Origin: Collinsella aerofaciens
GTDB lineage: Bacteria > Actinomycetota > Coriobacteriia > Coriobacteriales > Coriobacteriaceae
NCBI GenBank assembly: GCA_008671135.1
Contig: RQAP01000021.1
Location: 1 to 61,809 of the forward strand
Direction of reading: 5' to 3'
Length of the DNA: 61,809 nt
Shown: piece by piece, positions 42,906 to 52,618 of the stretch
Layout: each line of letters begins with the position of its first letter
Numbering within the stretch: the first letter of the stretch is position 1
Program-made: the position numbers and the translations under genes
The notes under the pieces: generated by a model
What the model was told of the DNA's origin: nothing
Database searches by the model: none
What the model saw: the letters and a program-made list of their open reading frames with translations, nothing else

Positions 42906-45023
42906 TTACTCGTCATTATCCTCGCGCGCCGTGATTTTTTCCACGCGAACGGCGTTTTCCTGGGTGAGCGCGGCGCCCGTCAACGGGTCCCAACGCAACG
43001 GTGTATGGTCGAGCGGGCCCACGCCCAAGGCTTGAGCGCCACCGGCATCGGCGCCAAACGAACGCCCACCGGGGGCGGCCGAGGTGAAGATGCACGCTGG
43101 ATGCAGATACGGCGTCGTCTCCACGCGCACGCGGTCGCGGCCCATATCGCTCACGAGTTCGACGATCTCGCCGTCGGCGATGCCCATGTGCGCAGCAGCA
43201 TCGGCATTCATCTGCACGGCATCCAGGTCCGATCCAGCCTCGGCGGCACCTTGGGCTGCAAGCCTTCGCGAGGTATGCGACTCAAAGGGACGGTTGCCGC
43301 TAATGAGGCGAAACATCCCCGGACCGGGCTCCACCATGGGAGCAATCCAGTTGGGTACGCGACCCAGGCCGGCTCGTTCCCATACGTCGCTTGCCAGCGC
43401 AATTTTGCCGCCATCCAAGGGAATCGCCGGCTCGCCCGTACGCGACGGCAACGTAATACCCGTGTCGGCCCAGCCGCGCTCCTTGAGCTCGTCCAGATTG
43501 ACCCCAAAAGGCGCCACCTGGGCAGCCGCCAGATCGTCAGACGTAAACTGGAAGTACTCGCCCACGCCACACGCCTGCGCCAGACCGGCAAAAATCTCCC
43601 GACCGGGACGTGTGTCGTCATGCTGCACAGGCAGCACGGCGTTGCGGTAGAACACGCGCGCATCGTTGGCGTCCACGACCGTTCCCACGCCGCGGTCGGC
43701 CTCCAGATACGTCACGTCGGGCAGCACGAAGTCAGAAGCACGCGCCGTCTCGGACCAGCGAATATCAATCGTCACGAGTAAGTCGAGCTGCTGCAAAATT
43801 CTCAGCCATGCACCAGCATTGCCATAGCCCGCACCGGGGTTACTGGCATAGACGATGAGTCCGCGCAAATCACCGGCAAGAATCGACTGACCGATGGTCG
43901 TGCACAGGCCGCGCACCGGATCGACCAGTGGATAGCGCTCGGACCCCAGCTTGGGCCTGCGCGGCACCGACGGCGTCGCAAAGCGTGCGGGATCGAGGTC
44001 GCCCAACACAAGCGGCGTGGGCGGGTTGAGGGCACCGCCCGCGTGTCCGATGCAGCCCAGCAGCACATCGACCAGACAAATCGCGCGCGCGGTCTGGGTG
44101 CTGTTGGCATACGCGATGCCAATGCCGCCATGAAAGCCGGCGTCCACCACCGCAGCAGGCGCCGCGGCAGCTAGATCGCGCGCCGTGGCGGCGATCTCTG
44201 CGGCCGGCACGTCGCACATCGACTCAGCCCACTCGGGCGTCCAAGCAGCGGCCGCCTGCGCCAGCTCGTCAAAACCCGTGGTATAGCGGGTCACGAACTC
44301 GTGATCGTACAGGTCCTCGGCAACCAACACGTGGACAATACCCAACAGCAGCGCCAGGTCGCAGCCCGGGCGTACGCGCAACCAGCGGTCGGCGAGCGCA
44401 GCCGAGCCGCTGCGCCGGGGGTCGACCACGATAATCTTCGCCCCACGGCGACGGGCATCGCTGAGCGCATCAACGGCCTCCATCGTCGACGAATCGACGA
44501 TGGAACGCCCCAGGTACATGATGCAATCGGTATGCGCCAGGTCGGAGGCGGGACTATAGCCCAAGCTGTGCTCCCAACCGGTAAGTCGGCTTACCTCGCA
44601 GGCACCGTCGGCACCGTACACGTTGGGCGAGCCAAGCGCATGCATAAAGCGATGCGCCCAGTAGCGGTCGAACGAGGGCACGCCGAGCGTCATGCCCAGC
44701 GCACGGGGACCATGCCCGTCAACAATCTCCCCAAAGCGCGCTGCGATCTGCGCGAACGCCTCATCCCACGAAATCGCATCGAACCCCGAGCCATCATCTC
44801 GTCGACGCATGGGATGCAAAATCCGGTCGCGCTCGTCAAACGGCATTGCCAGGCGATGCCGTCCGCGGGCGCACAGGGCACGCGCCGCGCACGGATGCCC
44901 CGGCACCGGCAACTCGGCCGCCACGCGACCGTCCTCAACGCGTGCCGCAAAGGCGCAATCGGCATAGCATCCCCCGCATGTGGTCACCACGGCGCGACCG
45001 TCACGCTTCACAGCAGATGCCAT
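42906..45023 (-). CDS. Cytoplasmic molybdopterin oxidoreductase (PhsA/PsrA-like, Cys-type)
   Basis: This 705-residue member of the DMSO-reductase superfamily has an N-terminal [4Fe-4S] motif (CGGCYADC...CARG) and no twin-arginine signal, implying a cytoplasmic location. The likely Mo ligand is Cys in YGADGACEVSR, rather than selenocysteine or serine; this pattern resembles thiosulfate/polysulfide reductases more than formate dehydrogenases. Bis-MGD-binding segments (IVVDPRRSGSA, LISGNRPFESHTS) follow. There is no adjacent iron-sulfur or membrane partner. It heads the selA-selB unit and lies after the focA terminator. The substrate is unknown. Confidence 0.75.
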   Translation of the reverse strand: MASAVKRDGRAVVTTCGGCYADCAFAARVEDGRVAAELPVPGHPCAARALCARGRHRLAMPFDERDRILHPMRRRDDGSGFDAISWDEAFAQIAARFGEIVDGHGPRALGMTLGVPSFDRYWAHRFMHALGSPNVYGADGACEVSRLTGWEHSLGYSPASDLAHTDCIMYLGRSIVDSSTMEAVDALSDARRRGAKIIVVDPRRSGSAALADRWLRVRPGCDLALLLGIVHVLVAEDLYDHEFVTRYTTGFDELAQAAAAWTPEWAESMCDVPAAEIAATARDLAAAAPAAVVDAGFHGGIGIAYANSTQTARAICLVDVLLGCIGHAGGALNPPTPLVLGDLDPARFATPSVPRRPKLGSERYPLVDPVRGLCTTIGQSILAGDLRGLIVYASNPGAGYGNAGAWLRILQQLDLLVTIDIRWSETARASDFVLPDVTYLEADRGVGTVVDANDARVFYRNAVLPVQHDDTRPGREIFAGLAQACGVGEYFQFTSDDLAAAQVAPFGVNLDELKERGWADTGITLPSRTGEPAIPLDGGKIALASDVWERAGLGRVPNWIAPMVEPGPGMFRLISGNRPFESHTSRRLAAQGAAEAGSDLDAVQMNADAAAHMGIADGEIVELVSDMGRDRVRVETTPYLHPACIFTSAAPGGRSFGADAGGAQALGVGPLDHTPLRWDPLTGAALTQENAVRVEKITAREDNDE

Positions 45024-45092
45024 CTCGATTACCCCTTTCATCAGTCAAACACAACAGGCAAAAAGCTCGGCAACGAGCCCCAGACCCAAAAA

Positions 45093-45123
45093 GCCTCCCG
45101 CACGGCAACGCCCCGCGGGAGGC
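45093..45123 (-). terminator. focA: Intrinsic terminator after focA
   Basis: GCCTCCCGC (45093-45101) pairs with GCGGGAGGC (45115-45123), followed on the - strand by TTTTT. It closes the formate hydrogenlyase operon and separates it from the molybdopterin oxidoreductase/sel genes. Confidence 0.88.
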
Positions 45124-45145
45124 CCAACGTCAAACAGACGGCACC

Positions 45146-45985
45146 TTACGCCTCGGACTTCTTGGCATAGATAAACCAGTAGCCGAGCGCGACCAGAACC
45201 GCGCCGCCCACGATGTTGCCCAGCGTGGCGGCGGACAGGTTAAACGCAATGCCCGCGGCGTTGAGCGCATCGGCGCCGGCGACGTCGGCACCATAGCCGC
45301 ACGCGTGCATCACGGCACCCATGGGCAAAAAGTACATGTTGGCAACGCAGTGCTCAAAACCGCAGGCCACAAAGGCGGCGATGGGCAGCAGAATGCCCAC
45401 GACCTTATCGACCACGGTCTTGCCGGCGGTACCGATCCACACGGCCAGGCACACAAAGATGTTGCACAGGATGCCGCGGAAGAAGATCGTCACCCAGTCG
45501 ATCGTCACCTTGCCGGCGGCAACGCTCACCATGGAGTTGGCGACCGCCTCGCCGTTGAGTTTATAGATGCCGGCCATGTACACCAAAAAGACGATGAACA
45601 GAGCGCCGACAAAATTGCCAACCCACACGACGACCCATGCCTTGAGCATCTGAGCCAGGGTGATCTTTTTGCTCTTGAGCGCGCAGACCATAAGCGAATT
45701 GCCGGTAAACAGCTCGGCGCCGCACACCAGTACCAGCACCAGGCCCAGGCAAAAGCACAGGCCGCCCACGACGCGTTGGGCACCCCAGCCCAGCGTGCTA
45801 TCGCTCAAAAACACCGTAAAGAACAGGCCGCCGAAGGCGATGAACGCACCGGCGAACATTGCCAACAGAAAGGCCTTAGCGACCGGCAGGTTAGCCTTGG
45901 TCACGCCGGCGACCTCGGTCTTGGCCTCGATCGCGGCGGGCGCCAGGCAATCGGGAGCGGGATATTCTGCCTTGGAATCTGCCAT
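45146..45985 (-). CDS. focA: Formate channel FocA (FNT family)
   Basis: This 279-residue membrane protein has six hydrophobic helices. FNT features include AGAFIAFGGLFF, LFTGNSLM and the pore histidine in CGFEHCVANMYFLP. It moves formate across the cytoplasmic membrane and supplies the formate dehydrogenase encoded upstream. The ATG at 45985 follows AGGAAAG. It is the last gene of the hydrogenlyase operon, 39 bases after hycI. Confidence 0.93.
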   Translation of the reverse strand: MADSKAEYPAPDCLAPAAIEAKTEVAGVTKANLPVAKAFLLAMFAGAFIAFGGLFFTVFLSDSTLGWGAQRVVGGLCFCLGLVLVLVCGAELFTGNSLMVCALKSKKITLAQMLKAWVVVWVGNFVGALFIVFLVYMAGIYKLNGEAVANSMVSVAAGKVTIDWVTIFFRGILCNIFVCLAVWIGTAGKTVVDKVVGILLPIAAFVACGFEHCVANMYFLPMGAVMHACGYGADVAGADALNAAGIAFNLSAATLGNIVGGAVLVALGYWFIYAKKSEA

Positions 45986-46024
45986 GTCAATCACTTCTTT
46001 CCTAACAAAATGGAACAAGTGCTC

Positions 46025-46528
46025 CTACTGCTCTTGCCCCAAGCGGACAAAGTGGGAAAAGTCGTTGGCGGCCACGGCGTCGTACACGGCGTCCACGGCG
46101 TCAAAGACTTCCGGGGACATGGGGTTGTAGAACTCCGTGTCGCCCGGCTGAATCCCTATGAAGACGATATCTTCGCACGATTGCTCAATCTCTTCGATCA
46201 GAATCGACAAGGGAAGCGAATGCGTGGTGAACATCGACTTGCGGGCCACATCACGTTTGTCGAGCAAGCGGATGGCGCCGACGGGCAGCGCCATGTCGGC
46301 GGCATCAACCAAAACCAAACGCGGCGGACACTCGCGCTTGACCTCGATGATGTCATCCTCGGGCGTTTGGCCTCCGTCGATGGTGTACCAACCGGCGATA
46401 GGTGCGTCTTCCATCTTTTTGGAGAGCACGGGGCCGGCGGCATCGTCGGCACGCAGCACGCTTCCCGCCGTGAGCACGATACCCGCAAACGGGGCGCCGT
46501 TCACACGTCCATCCACAACGCGACCCAT
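46025..46528 (-). CDS. hycI: Hydrogenase large-subunit maturation endopeptidase HycI
   Basis: Cuts the C-terminal extension from the nickel-loaded large subunit. The 167-residue protein keeps the nickel-sensing residues of the family: Asp in RADDAAGP, Asp in VDAADMAL and His in TTHSLPL, with GIQP later. The ATG at 46528 overlaps the hycH stop by one base (TAATG). Its target is HyfG, which carries the matching cleavage site. Confidence 0.93.
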   Translation of the reverse strand: MGRVVDGRVNGAPFAGIVLTAGSVLRADDAAGPVLSKKMEDAPIAGWYTIDGGQTPEDDIIEVKRECPPRLVLVDAADMALPVGAIRLLDKRDVARKSMFTTHSLPLSILIEEIEQSCEDIVFIGIQPGDTEFYNPMSPEVFDAVDAVYDAVAANDFSHFVRLGQEQ

Positions 46529-47109
46529 TACTGCAACCTTCCCGTCAGATACACGCCCGACACATCGCGCACGCGCTCCACCAGATCGCGGAACTTCATC
46601 AGAAACGCGACCTGCTGGGCATGCAGGCCAAAGTCGTCGTCGAACACCGAGATGCCGGCCTTGGCCGACCCGCGAAAACCGCGCTCGTCGAGCAGCGCAT
46701 CGCAGGCCTCGAGCAGCGAGGGCACCGCCGCCTTGTCGAGCTGGCACTCACCAAAGGAGCGGATGGCCTCAAACTTGGTCTTAGCCTCCCCCTCCGGCAG
46801 CGCGTCGACGAGCGAATAGAACACATCCACCGACACCGACAGGCGCGGCTCAAAGCAGTCGAGCACGCCGGTGTGGTGGCCCACGGCGAGCGTGTAGTAC
46901 AGCACGTCGCAGGCCTCCTGGGGAACGTCTTCCTCGGTCTCCACAAACTTACGCGTGAGCTCGTAAAAGACCACCTGGTCGGGCGCATGGCCCAGGCAAG
47001 GGTCGGCGACGCCCTCGGCGGCCTCGTCGCTTGCGCGCGAGGCATCGCCAAAAGAGCCGCCGAGCATGCCGGGACCCGCAAAGTAACCAGAGCGGTCCGT
47101 GAGCTCCAT
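46528..47109 (-). CDS. hycH: Formate hydrogenlyase maturation protein HycH
   Basis: This 193-residue protein matches HycH from VVFYELTRKFVETEEDVPQE through DVLYYTLAVGHHTGVLDC to a C-terminal DVSGVYLTGRL. HycH is needed for maturation of hydrogenase 3, but its exact role is not settled. It has an extra N-terminal stretch of about 45 residues compared with the shorter enterobacterial protein. It immediately follows hyfI (TAGATG). Confidence 0.88.
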   Translation of the reverse strand: MELTDRSGYFAGPGMLGGSFGDASRASDEAAEGVADPCLGHAPDQVVFYELTRKFVETEEDVPQEACDVLYYTLAVGHHTGVLDCFEPRLSVSVDVFYSLVDALPEGEAKTKFEAIRSFGECQLDKAAVPSLLEACDALLDERGFRGSAKAGISVFDDDFGLHAQQVAFLMKFRDLVERVRDVSGVYLTGRLQ

Positions 47110-47892
47110 CTAGTGACCTCCGGCCAGCACCAGATCCTGCAGCGCCGAGTACACCTCGACGCGGCGAGGATCATCTTGCTTGTCGATGAGCAGCGCCATG
47201 GCGCCGCGGATATCGCCCTTGGGCGCGCCCTCAAGCGTATCCATAAACTCGTTGGCCAAGTCGCGGCCGTAACGGTAGCCGCTCATGGCGCGAGCTTCGC
47301 GCTCGATGGCCACACGCAGCTTGTACGGCACGCCGGGGTGCAGGATATCGGCCTGCTCGCCGGCGGCCTCCACCGTGGTCTCGGCATGGAGCTTTTGGTC
47401 CAGCAGGCCAAGTGCCATGGCAAAGCCGTAGACGGTCTGCGCGGGGCTGGGCGGGCAGCCGGGGATATAGACGTCGACCGGCAAGATCTTGTCCGTGCCG
47501 CCCCAGACGCAGTAGTTGTCGTAGAAGATGCCGCCGGTGCAGCCGCACGCGCCATAGGACACCACGATCTTGGGATCGGGTGCGGCCTCAAAGGCGCGCA
47601 GGGCCGGCATGCGCATGGCACGCGTCACGGCACCGGTGTACAGCAGCACATCGGCGTGACGGGGCGAGGGCACGACCTTGATGCCAAAGCGCTCGACGTC
47701 GAAGACGGGCGTGATGGAACCGAAGATCTCGATCTCGCAGCCGTTGCAGCCGCCGCAGTCAACACGGTAGACATACACCGAGCGCTTGATCTTCTTAAGA
47801 AGGGTCGCCTTGGCCTTCTCGATGCTCTCGTCGAGCTCGATCTTGGTCGGGCGGTACTGAAGCCGCTCGGGCAAAAGCGTGGGTTCGGCCAT
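47110..47892 (-). CDS. hyfI: Hydrogenase-4 small subunit HyfI
   Basis: NuoB-like small subunit of 260 residues holding the [4Fe-4S] cluster next to the NiFe site. The cluster cysteines are seen in CGGCNGCEIE, YGACGCTGG and IPGCPPSP. It contacts HyfG and relays electrons from formate to the hydrogen-forming centre on the cytoplasmic face of the membrane. Confidence 0.93.
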   Translation of the reverse strand: MAEPTLLPERLQYRPTKIELDESIEKAKATLLKKIKRSVYVYRVDCGGCNGCEIEIFGSITPVFDVERFGIKVVPSPRHADVLLYTGAVTRAMRMPALRAFEAAPDPKIVVSYGACGCTGGIFYDNYCVWGGTDKILPVDVYIPGCPPSPAQTVYGFAMALGLLDQKLHAETTVEAAGEQADILHPGVPYKLRVAIEREARAMSGYRYGRDLANEFMDTLEGAPKGDIRGAMALLIDKQDDPRRVEVYSALQDLVLAGGH

Positions 47893-47894
47893 GG

Positions 47895-48611
47895 TTACTC
47901 CTCCTTCGTTTCAAAATCCATGATGATGCCCTCGACCGGCGCCGGACCGGCGGGAATCTCGGGCGCATCGGGGTTGAGCTCGCGGTCGATATACTCCGGG
48001 TTCACGCCGTGGCCGCCCAGATACTCCATGCCGGGGCCCTGGGGCTCGCCGGACGCAAGCGTCTCGTTGGCGGCCATGCCGTGCGCGTTGCCGGTCTTTA
48101 CGGCCGAGGCGGCGCGCAGGGCGTCGAGCTCGCGCTTGCACTCCTGGCACATACCGACGGTGCGGGCGGCCTGCTCGGCCTCCATGCCGCCGGCCTTTTG
48201 CAGCAGGCGCTTGGCGTAGTCGATCTCCTTGTGCGGGGCAAACGGCTTGCCGCAACGCGAGCAGTGCTCGAGCGTATAGACGCTCTTGCTGGTGAGGTCG
48301 TCCTTGCTCATGACGGCCAGCTCAAACTCCTCGGTGAGCTTGATGGCCTCCATGGGGCAGGCTTCCTCGCAGCGGCCGCAAAAGATGCAGCGGCCGTAGT
48401 CGATCGACCAGGTGATGGTATCAGCCGCAAGGTCGGTGTCCATGCGAATGGCATCGGCCGGGCACGCCACGCCACAGGCACCACACGCAATGCAGAGCTC
48501 GGCATTATGCTCGGGCTTGCCGCGCATGTCCTTGTTGGTGGGAAACGGCGCAAACGGGTACTTGACCGTCGCGTCGCCGGCCTTGGCGTTAACCTTCCAA
48601 AGCTTCAGCAT
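47895..48611 (-). CDS. hyfH: Hydrogenase-4 iron-sulfur subunit HyfH
   Basis: This 238-residue NuoI-like protein has two [4Fe-4S] motifs, CIACGACGVACP and CIFCGRCEEACP. Further CxxC pairs in the C-terminal half (CSRCGKPF, CQECKREL) are typical of HycF/HyfH. The ATG at 48611 follows the hyfG stop by one base. It links the electron-input side to HyfI. Confidence 0.92.
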   Translation of the reverse strand: MLKLWKVNAKAGDATVKYPFAPFPTNKDMRGKPEHNAELCIACGACGVACPADAIRMDTDLAADTITWSIDYGRCIFCGRCEEACPMEAIKLTEEFELAVMSKDDLTSKSVYTLEHCSRCGKPFAPHKEIDYAKRLLQKAGGMEAEQAARTVGMCQECKRELDALRAASAVKTGNAHGMAANETLASGEPQGPGMEYLGGHGVNPEYIDRELNPDAPEIPAGPAPVEGIIMDFETKEE

Positions 48612-48612
48612 A

Positions 48613-50385
48613 TTAGAGCGCCTCCTCATCGAGCGGGGCGGCCATGGTGCCCTCGCCCGCAAGCGGCGACTTGTCGCGCCAGACATTCTCGAACTGCTCC
48701 TTGTCGAGCACGTGGTCGCGCTTGGCGGCGACATCGGTCACCGTCACGCGATCGGTGCAGGAGTAGCACGGGTCGAGCGAGCCGACGATCAGCGCCGCGT
48801 CGCCCACGGTGTTGCCGCGGAACATGTAGCGCAGGACCGGCCAGTTGCTGTACGTGGCCGCCTTGGCGCGCCAGCGGTAGCACTTCTGGTTGTTGCCGAG
48901 CATGGCCCAGTGCACGTCCTCGCCGCGCGGCGCCTCGGTGGCACCGATGGCGTACTTGTGCGGGGTGTACTCCCAATCCGTGGTGAGGATGGGGCCCGAC
49001 GGGCAGTTCTCGAGCATGGTCTCGATCATGTCGATCGAATCGTAGACCTCCTGGATGCGAACGGCGGTACGGCCGAAGGCATCGCAGGTGTCGGCCGTAG
49101 CGGCGTGCATCTTTTGGACGTCCGGATCGGCGTAGCCGTCAAAGGGATGGTCAAAGCGCACGTCGCGGGCATAGCCCGAGCCACGCATGAGCGGGCCGAC
49201 CGGCGAGAAGTCGCGAGCGATCTTGCGGTCCAGAATGCCGATACCGCTCGTACGCTCAATAAAGTTGGGCGTGGAGAGCAGCATATCGACGAGTTCCTGA
49301 ACCTCGGAGCGCAGCTGGTGGATGGTCGTGAGCGTGGAGAGCTTCTGCTCGGCCAAAATGTCGCGACGCACGCCGCCGATCACGTTGAGGCCGTAGGTCT
49401 TGCGGTGACCGGAAAGCTTCTCGGCCAGGTCCATGGACTTCTCGCGGACGCGGAAGAACTGCTGGAAGCCGGAGTCGAAGCCCGTGTAGTGCGATGCCAG
49501 GCCAATGTTGAGCAGATGCGAGTGCAGGCGCTCAACCTCGAGCATGATGGCGCGGATGTACTGGGCGCGCGGCGGGACATGAATGCCCTGGGCGCGCTCG
49601 ACGGCCTCGGCATAGGCCACCGAGTGGGCGCAGCCGCAGATGCCGCAGATGCGGTCGGCGAGGAACGTCACGGCGTCATAGTTCAGGCGCGTCTCGGCGA
49701 CCTTCTCCATGCCGCGGTGCACGTAGAACAGACGGTAGTCGGCGTCGACGATCGTCTCGCCCTCAACGAACAGGCGGAAGTGGCCGGGCTCGTCGGAGGT
49801 AATGTGCAACGGGCCCATGGGGACGAGCGTGGTCTCCTTGCCCTTGGTGTCGGCCAAGAACTCGTAGTTTTCCATGTCGCCCGCGGGAGCGGGACGGAAG
49901 CGGTAGTCCATGGAGTCCTTGCGCAGCGGGTACAGGCCGCTGGGCCAGTCATCGGGCAACACCAGGCGGCGACGATCGGGCAGACCCTCGGGAATCAGGC
50001 CGAACATGTCGCGCAGCTCGCGCTCGCCCCACACGCAGGCGGGGACGAACGGCGTCACGGACGGGAACGTCATCTTGGCGGGATCGACCTCGGCGCGGAC
50101 GGTCACCCAGCCGGGATCCTCCCCCTCCATGGAGATGACGTAGTACACGGCGTAACGGCCGCACAGGCTGCGCTCATCGTTGCCGATGATCACGGGAATC
50201 CAGCCGTAGCGCTCGTAGTACAGGTAGTGGACGGCCTCGGGCAGCTTGTCCTGCTTGACGGTGATCGTCAGCTGGTCCTCGCACTGCCACTCGACCTTCT
50301 CGATAGCGCCCGGCACTGCAGCACGCAGGGCCTCGACGTGGCTTTCGCAGCGACGGGCATACACCTTGTTCTCAGTTTCAATCAT
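48613..50385 (-). CDS. hyfG: NiFe hydrogenase large subunit HyfG (group 4)
   Basis: A 590-residue NuoC-NuoD-type fusion. The N-terminal 30-kDa-like domain (WGERELRDMFGL) is followed by the catalytic domain. Nickel ligands are Cys247 and Cys250 in RICGICGCAHS, and Cys540 and Cys543 in DPCYSCTDR. The 44 residues after Arg546 form the extension expected to be removed by HycI, as in enterobacterial HycE. It reduces protons to hydrogen in the formate hydrogenlyase complex. Confidence 0.95.
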   Translation of the reverse strand: MIETENKVYARRCESHVEALRAAVPGAIEKVEWQCEDQLTITVKQDKLPEAVHYLYYERYGWIPVIIGNDERSLCGRYAVYYVISMEGEDPGWVTVRAEVDPAKMTFPSVTPFVPACVWGERELRDMFGLIPEGLPDRRRLVLPDDWPSGLYPLRKDSMDYRFRPAPAGDMENYEFLADTKGKETTLVPMGPLHITSDEPGHFRLFVEGETIVDADYRLFYVHRGMEKVAETRLNYDAVTFLADRICGICGCAHSVAYAEAVERAQGIHVPPRAQYIRAIMLEVERLHSHLLNIGLASHYTGFDSGFQQFFRVREKSMDLAEKLSGHRKTYGLNVIGGVRRDILAEQKLSTLTTIHQLRSEVQELVDMLLSTPNFIERTSGIGILDRKIARDFSPVGPLMRGSGYARDVRFDHPFDGYADPDVQKMHAATADTCDAFGRTAVRIQEVYDSIDMIETMLENCPSGPILTTDWEYTPHKYAIGATEAPRGEDVHWAMLGNNQKCYRWRAKAATYSNWPVLRYMFRGNTVGDAALIVGSLDPCYSCTDRVTVTDVAAKRDHVLDKEQFENVWRDKSPLAGEGTMAAPLDEEAL

Positions 50386-50388
50386 TCG

Positions 50389-51948
50389 TTACTCCACCTC
50401 GCTCTGAGCGGTCTCGGTACCGAACACAGCGCGGTACATCGGCGTCGCGTGAAGTTCCTCGGTGCTCTGCTCGAGCACGATGCCGGTAGCGGTCTCCACA
50501 CCGTGCACGAGGGGCAGCGGGGTGGCAATGCCAAACCACAAGATCATGACAGCCAGGATGATTTCGGGGATAAGCATGAGCGCCGGGGCCTCATGCTTGC
50601 CCATGCCCTGGGGCGCATGGCCGAATACCGACTTGAGTGCGATACGGGTGAGCGCGGAGATGGCCACGGTAAGACCGAGGGCGACCACGACGACCAGCCA
50701 CATGGGACCGGCGGTAACACCGGCGACAAAAGTCAGGAACTCAGAGATGAACATGCCAAAGGGCGGGAAGGCGGCAAGGCCGAGCAGCGCCAGGATGGCG
50801 AGCGCGGCGGTTGCGGGCGCAACCTCGACGACGCCCTGGATCTTGGCCAGGCTACGCGTGCCAAAGGCGTGCTGGATGTTGCCGGACACGCAGAAGGCAA
50901 GCGTCTTGGTAAAGCCGTGGAACACGCAGTGCAGCAGGGCCGCGGCGATACCCAGCGGGCCACCGATACCCAGGCACAGGGCGATAACGCCCACGTTCTC
51001 CACAGACGAGTACGCAAAGCGGCGCTTGAGGTCGTCCTGGCGAAACATCGAGAGTGCCGCCACCAAAATGGACAGCGTGCCGACGATCAACAGCAGAAGT
51101 TGCGGATACTCGGCACCCACGGCCTGGATGGTAAAGCCGTAGAAGCGCATGATCACAAGCATGGCACACTTAAGCAGAACACCCGAGAGCAGGGCCGAGA
51201 CAGGACTCGGAGCCTGAGAGTGGGCATCGGGCAGCCAAGTGTGCATGGGGAACAGGCCAGCCTTGGTGCCAAAGCCGATCACGATAAACGCAAAGGCGAG
51301 GCGCATGAGCGTCGGGTCGAACTGGTCGGCATACGGCAGCACGCACGACAGGAATGCGGCCTCGTGGGCGTTGGGAATCACGTCGGCGGCGTTGGCGTAG
51401 ATCAGCAGCGTACCGAACAGGCCAAATGCCACGCCGGCGGTACAGACCATCGCATACTTCCAAGAAGCCTCGAGGGCCGTCTTGTTCTTGTAGATACCCA
51501 CCAGGAACACAGTGGAAAGCGTGGTTGCCTCCACGGCGGCCCACGTGAGGATCATGTTGTTGGACAGGCACGCGAGCAGCATGGTGAACACAAACAGGCT
51601 AAACAGCGCAAAATACTGCTTGGCGCGCTCGGCGGGCATGGAGCCCTCCTCGATATCGGCCTTTACATAGGGCAGCGAGAACAGCCCCGTAAGAAAACCG
51701 ATAAAGCCGATGAGCAGCACAAAGATGGCGCCCAGCGAATCGAGGTGGAACCACAGGCCAAGAGCGCTCGCGGTTTCGCCGCTCATAAGGACGTCGCCGG
51801 CCGTCATAATCGACAGCACCAGGACGGCTGCGACGGAGACCAGGTTGAGACCGGCAAACACGTTATAGGACGTGTTCTTGGGCAAAAACGCCATGACCAG
51901 CGAGAACACCAAAGGAGTCGCGAGCAGGGCGAGAATCAACGTTTCCAT
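50389..51948 (-). CDS. hyfF: Hydrogenase-4 membrane subunit HyfF
   Basis: A 519-residue antiporter-like (NuoN/Mrp) membrane protein with about 14 helices. The conserved proton-path segment is GFGTKAGLFPMHTWLPDAHS. It is one of three antiporter-type subunits here, the hallmark of Hyf (FHL-2) rather than Hyc. It may couple hydrogen evolution to ion transport; coupling is inferred. Confidence 0.92.
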   Translation of the reverse strand: METLILALLATPLVFSLVMAFLPKNTSYNVFAGLNLVSVAAVLVLSIMTAGDVLMSGETASALGLWFHLDSLGAIFVLLIGFIGFLTGLFSLPYVKADIEEGSMPAERAKQYFALFSLFVFTMLLACLSNNMILTWAAVEATTLSTVFLVGIYKNKTALEASWKYAMVCTAGVAFGLFGTLLIYANAADVIPNAHEAAFLSCVLPYADQFDPTLMRLAFAFIVIGFGTKAGLFPMHTWLPDAHSQAPSPVSALLSGVLLKCAMLVIMRFYGFTIQAVGAEYPQLLLLIVGTLSILVAALSMFRQDDLKRRFAYSSVENVGVIALCLGIGGPLGIAAALLHCVFHGFTKTLAFCVSGNIQHAFGTRSLAKIQGVVEVAPATAALAILALLGLAAFPPFGMFISEFLTFVAGVTAGPMWLVVVVALGLTVAISALTRIALKSVFGHAPQGMGKHEAPALMLIPEIILAVMILWFGIATPLPLVHGVETATGIVLEQSTEELHATPMYRAVFGTETAQSEVE

Positions 51949-51951
51949 GGA

Positions 51952-52605
51952 CTACCCCCTCAGCTCGGACAGGTCGCGCGCATCGAGCGAGTGGGAGTCG
52001 TCCCAAATGCGACGCACGACGATGGACATGATGATGACGGCAAAGATGGCGTCGGTGGCGATACCGATCTCGATGATCTCGGGAGCGGTGGGGGCCAAAA
52101 GCGCGAGCGTCACGTGGCTGCCGTTTTCCATAAGGCAGTATCCAAAGATCTGCTTCATGATGTTGCGCTGCGAGATGATGCAGGTGAGGCCCACGAAGAA
52201 GTGAGCGAAGCTAATAGCGAGCGCAGGCGTTGCGACCTCGGCCGTGGGCAGGCTGATCTGCGTCACAACGGCAAAGCAGATCGCGACCTCGACGGCGATG
52301 ATGCAGATGGCCCACGCGGGCTTAAGGCCGGCCTTGAGCGATGCGTCGCTCGGCTCGCCCATCTTCTTGTATGCGCGGTTGAGGATGTAAGGGACCAGGA
52401 CGACCTTAGTGATAAAGGCAGATCCGGCCCACATAAGCAGCTCCTGCGCACCGGTAGTAGCACCGAGCGTAGCGAGCAGTCCCACGAGCACCAGCGACTG
52501 CACCGCATACCAGCGAATGGCGTGCTTGATGTTCTTGGAGACGACCACCATGGTGGACGTGACGATCAGAAGGCCGCCAAGGATGTTGACGATCGAATAA
52601 CCCAT
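51952..52605 (-). CDS. hyfE: Hydrogenase-4 membrane subunit HyfE
   Basis: This 217-residue protein has about six to seven helices, and its central part resembles NuoK. Its length and its place between hyfF and hyfD match HyfE. The gene ends three bases before hyfF begins. Confidence 0.88.
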   Translation of the reverse strand: MGYSIVNILGGLLIVTSTMVVVSKNIKHAIRWYAVQSLVLVGLLATLGATTGAQELLMWAGSAFITKVVLVPYILNRAYKKMGEPSDASLKAGLKPAWAICIIAVEVAICFAVVTQISLPTAEVATPALAISFAHFFVGLTCIISQRNIMKQIFGYCLMENGSHVTLALLAPTAPEIIEIGIATDAIFAVIIMSIVVRRIWDDSHSLDARDLSELRG

Positions 52606-52618
52606 GTCGTTCTACCTC

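Noticed and set aside
42906..45023. Second selenocysteine formate dehydrogenase
   Set aside because: The frame contains no internal TGA and the likely metal ligand is Cys in GACEVSR; the pattern is closer to thiosulfate/polysulfide reductases.
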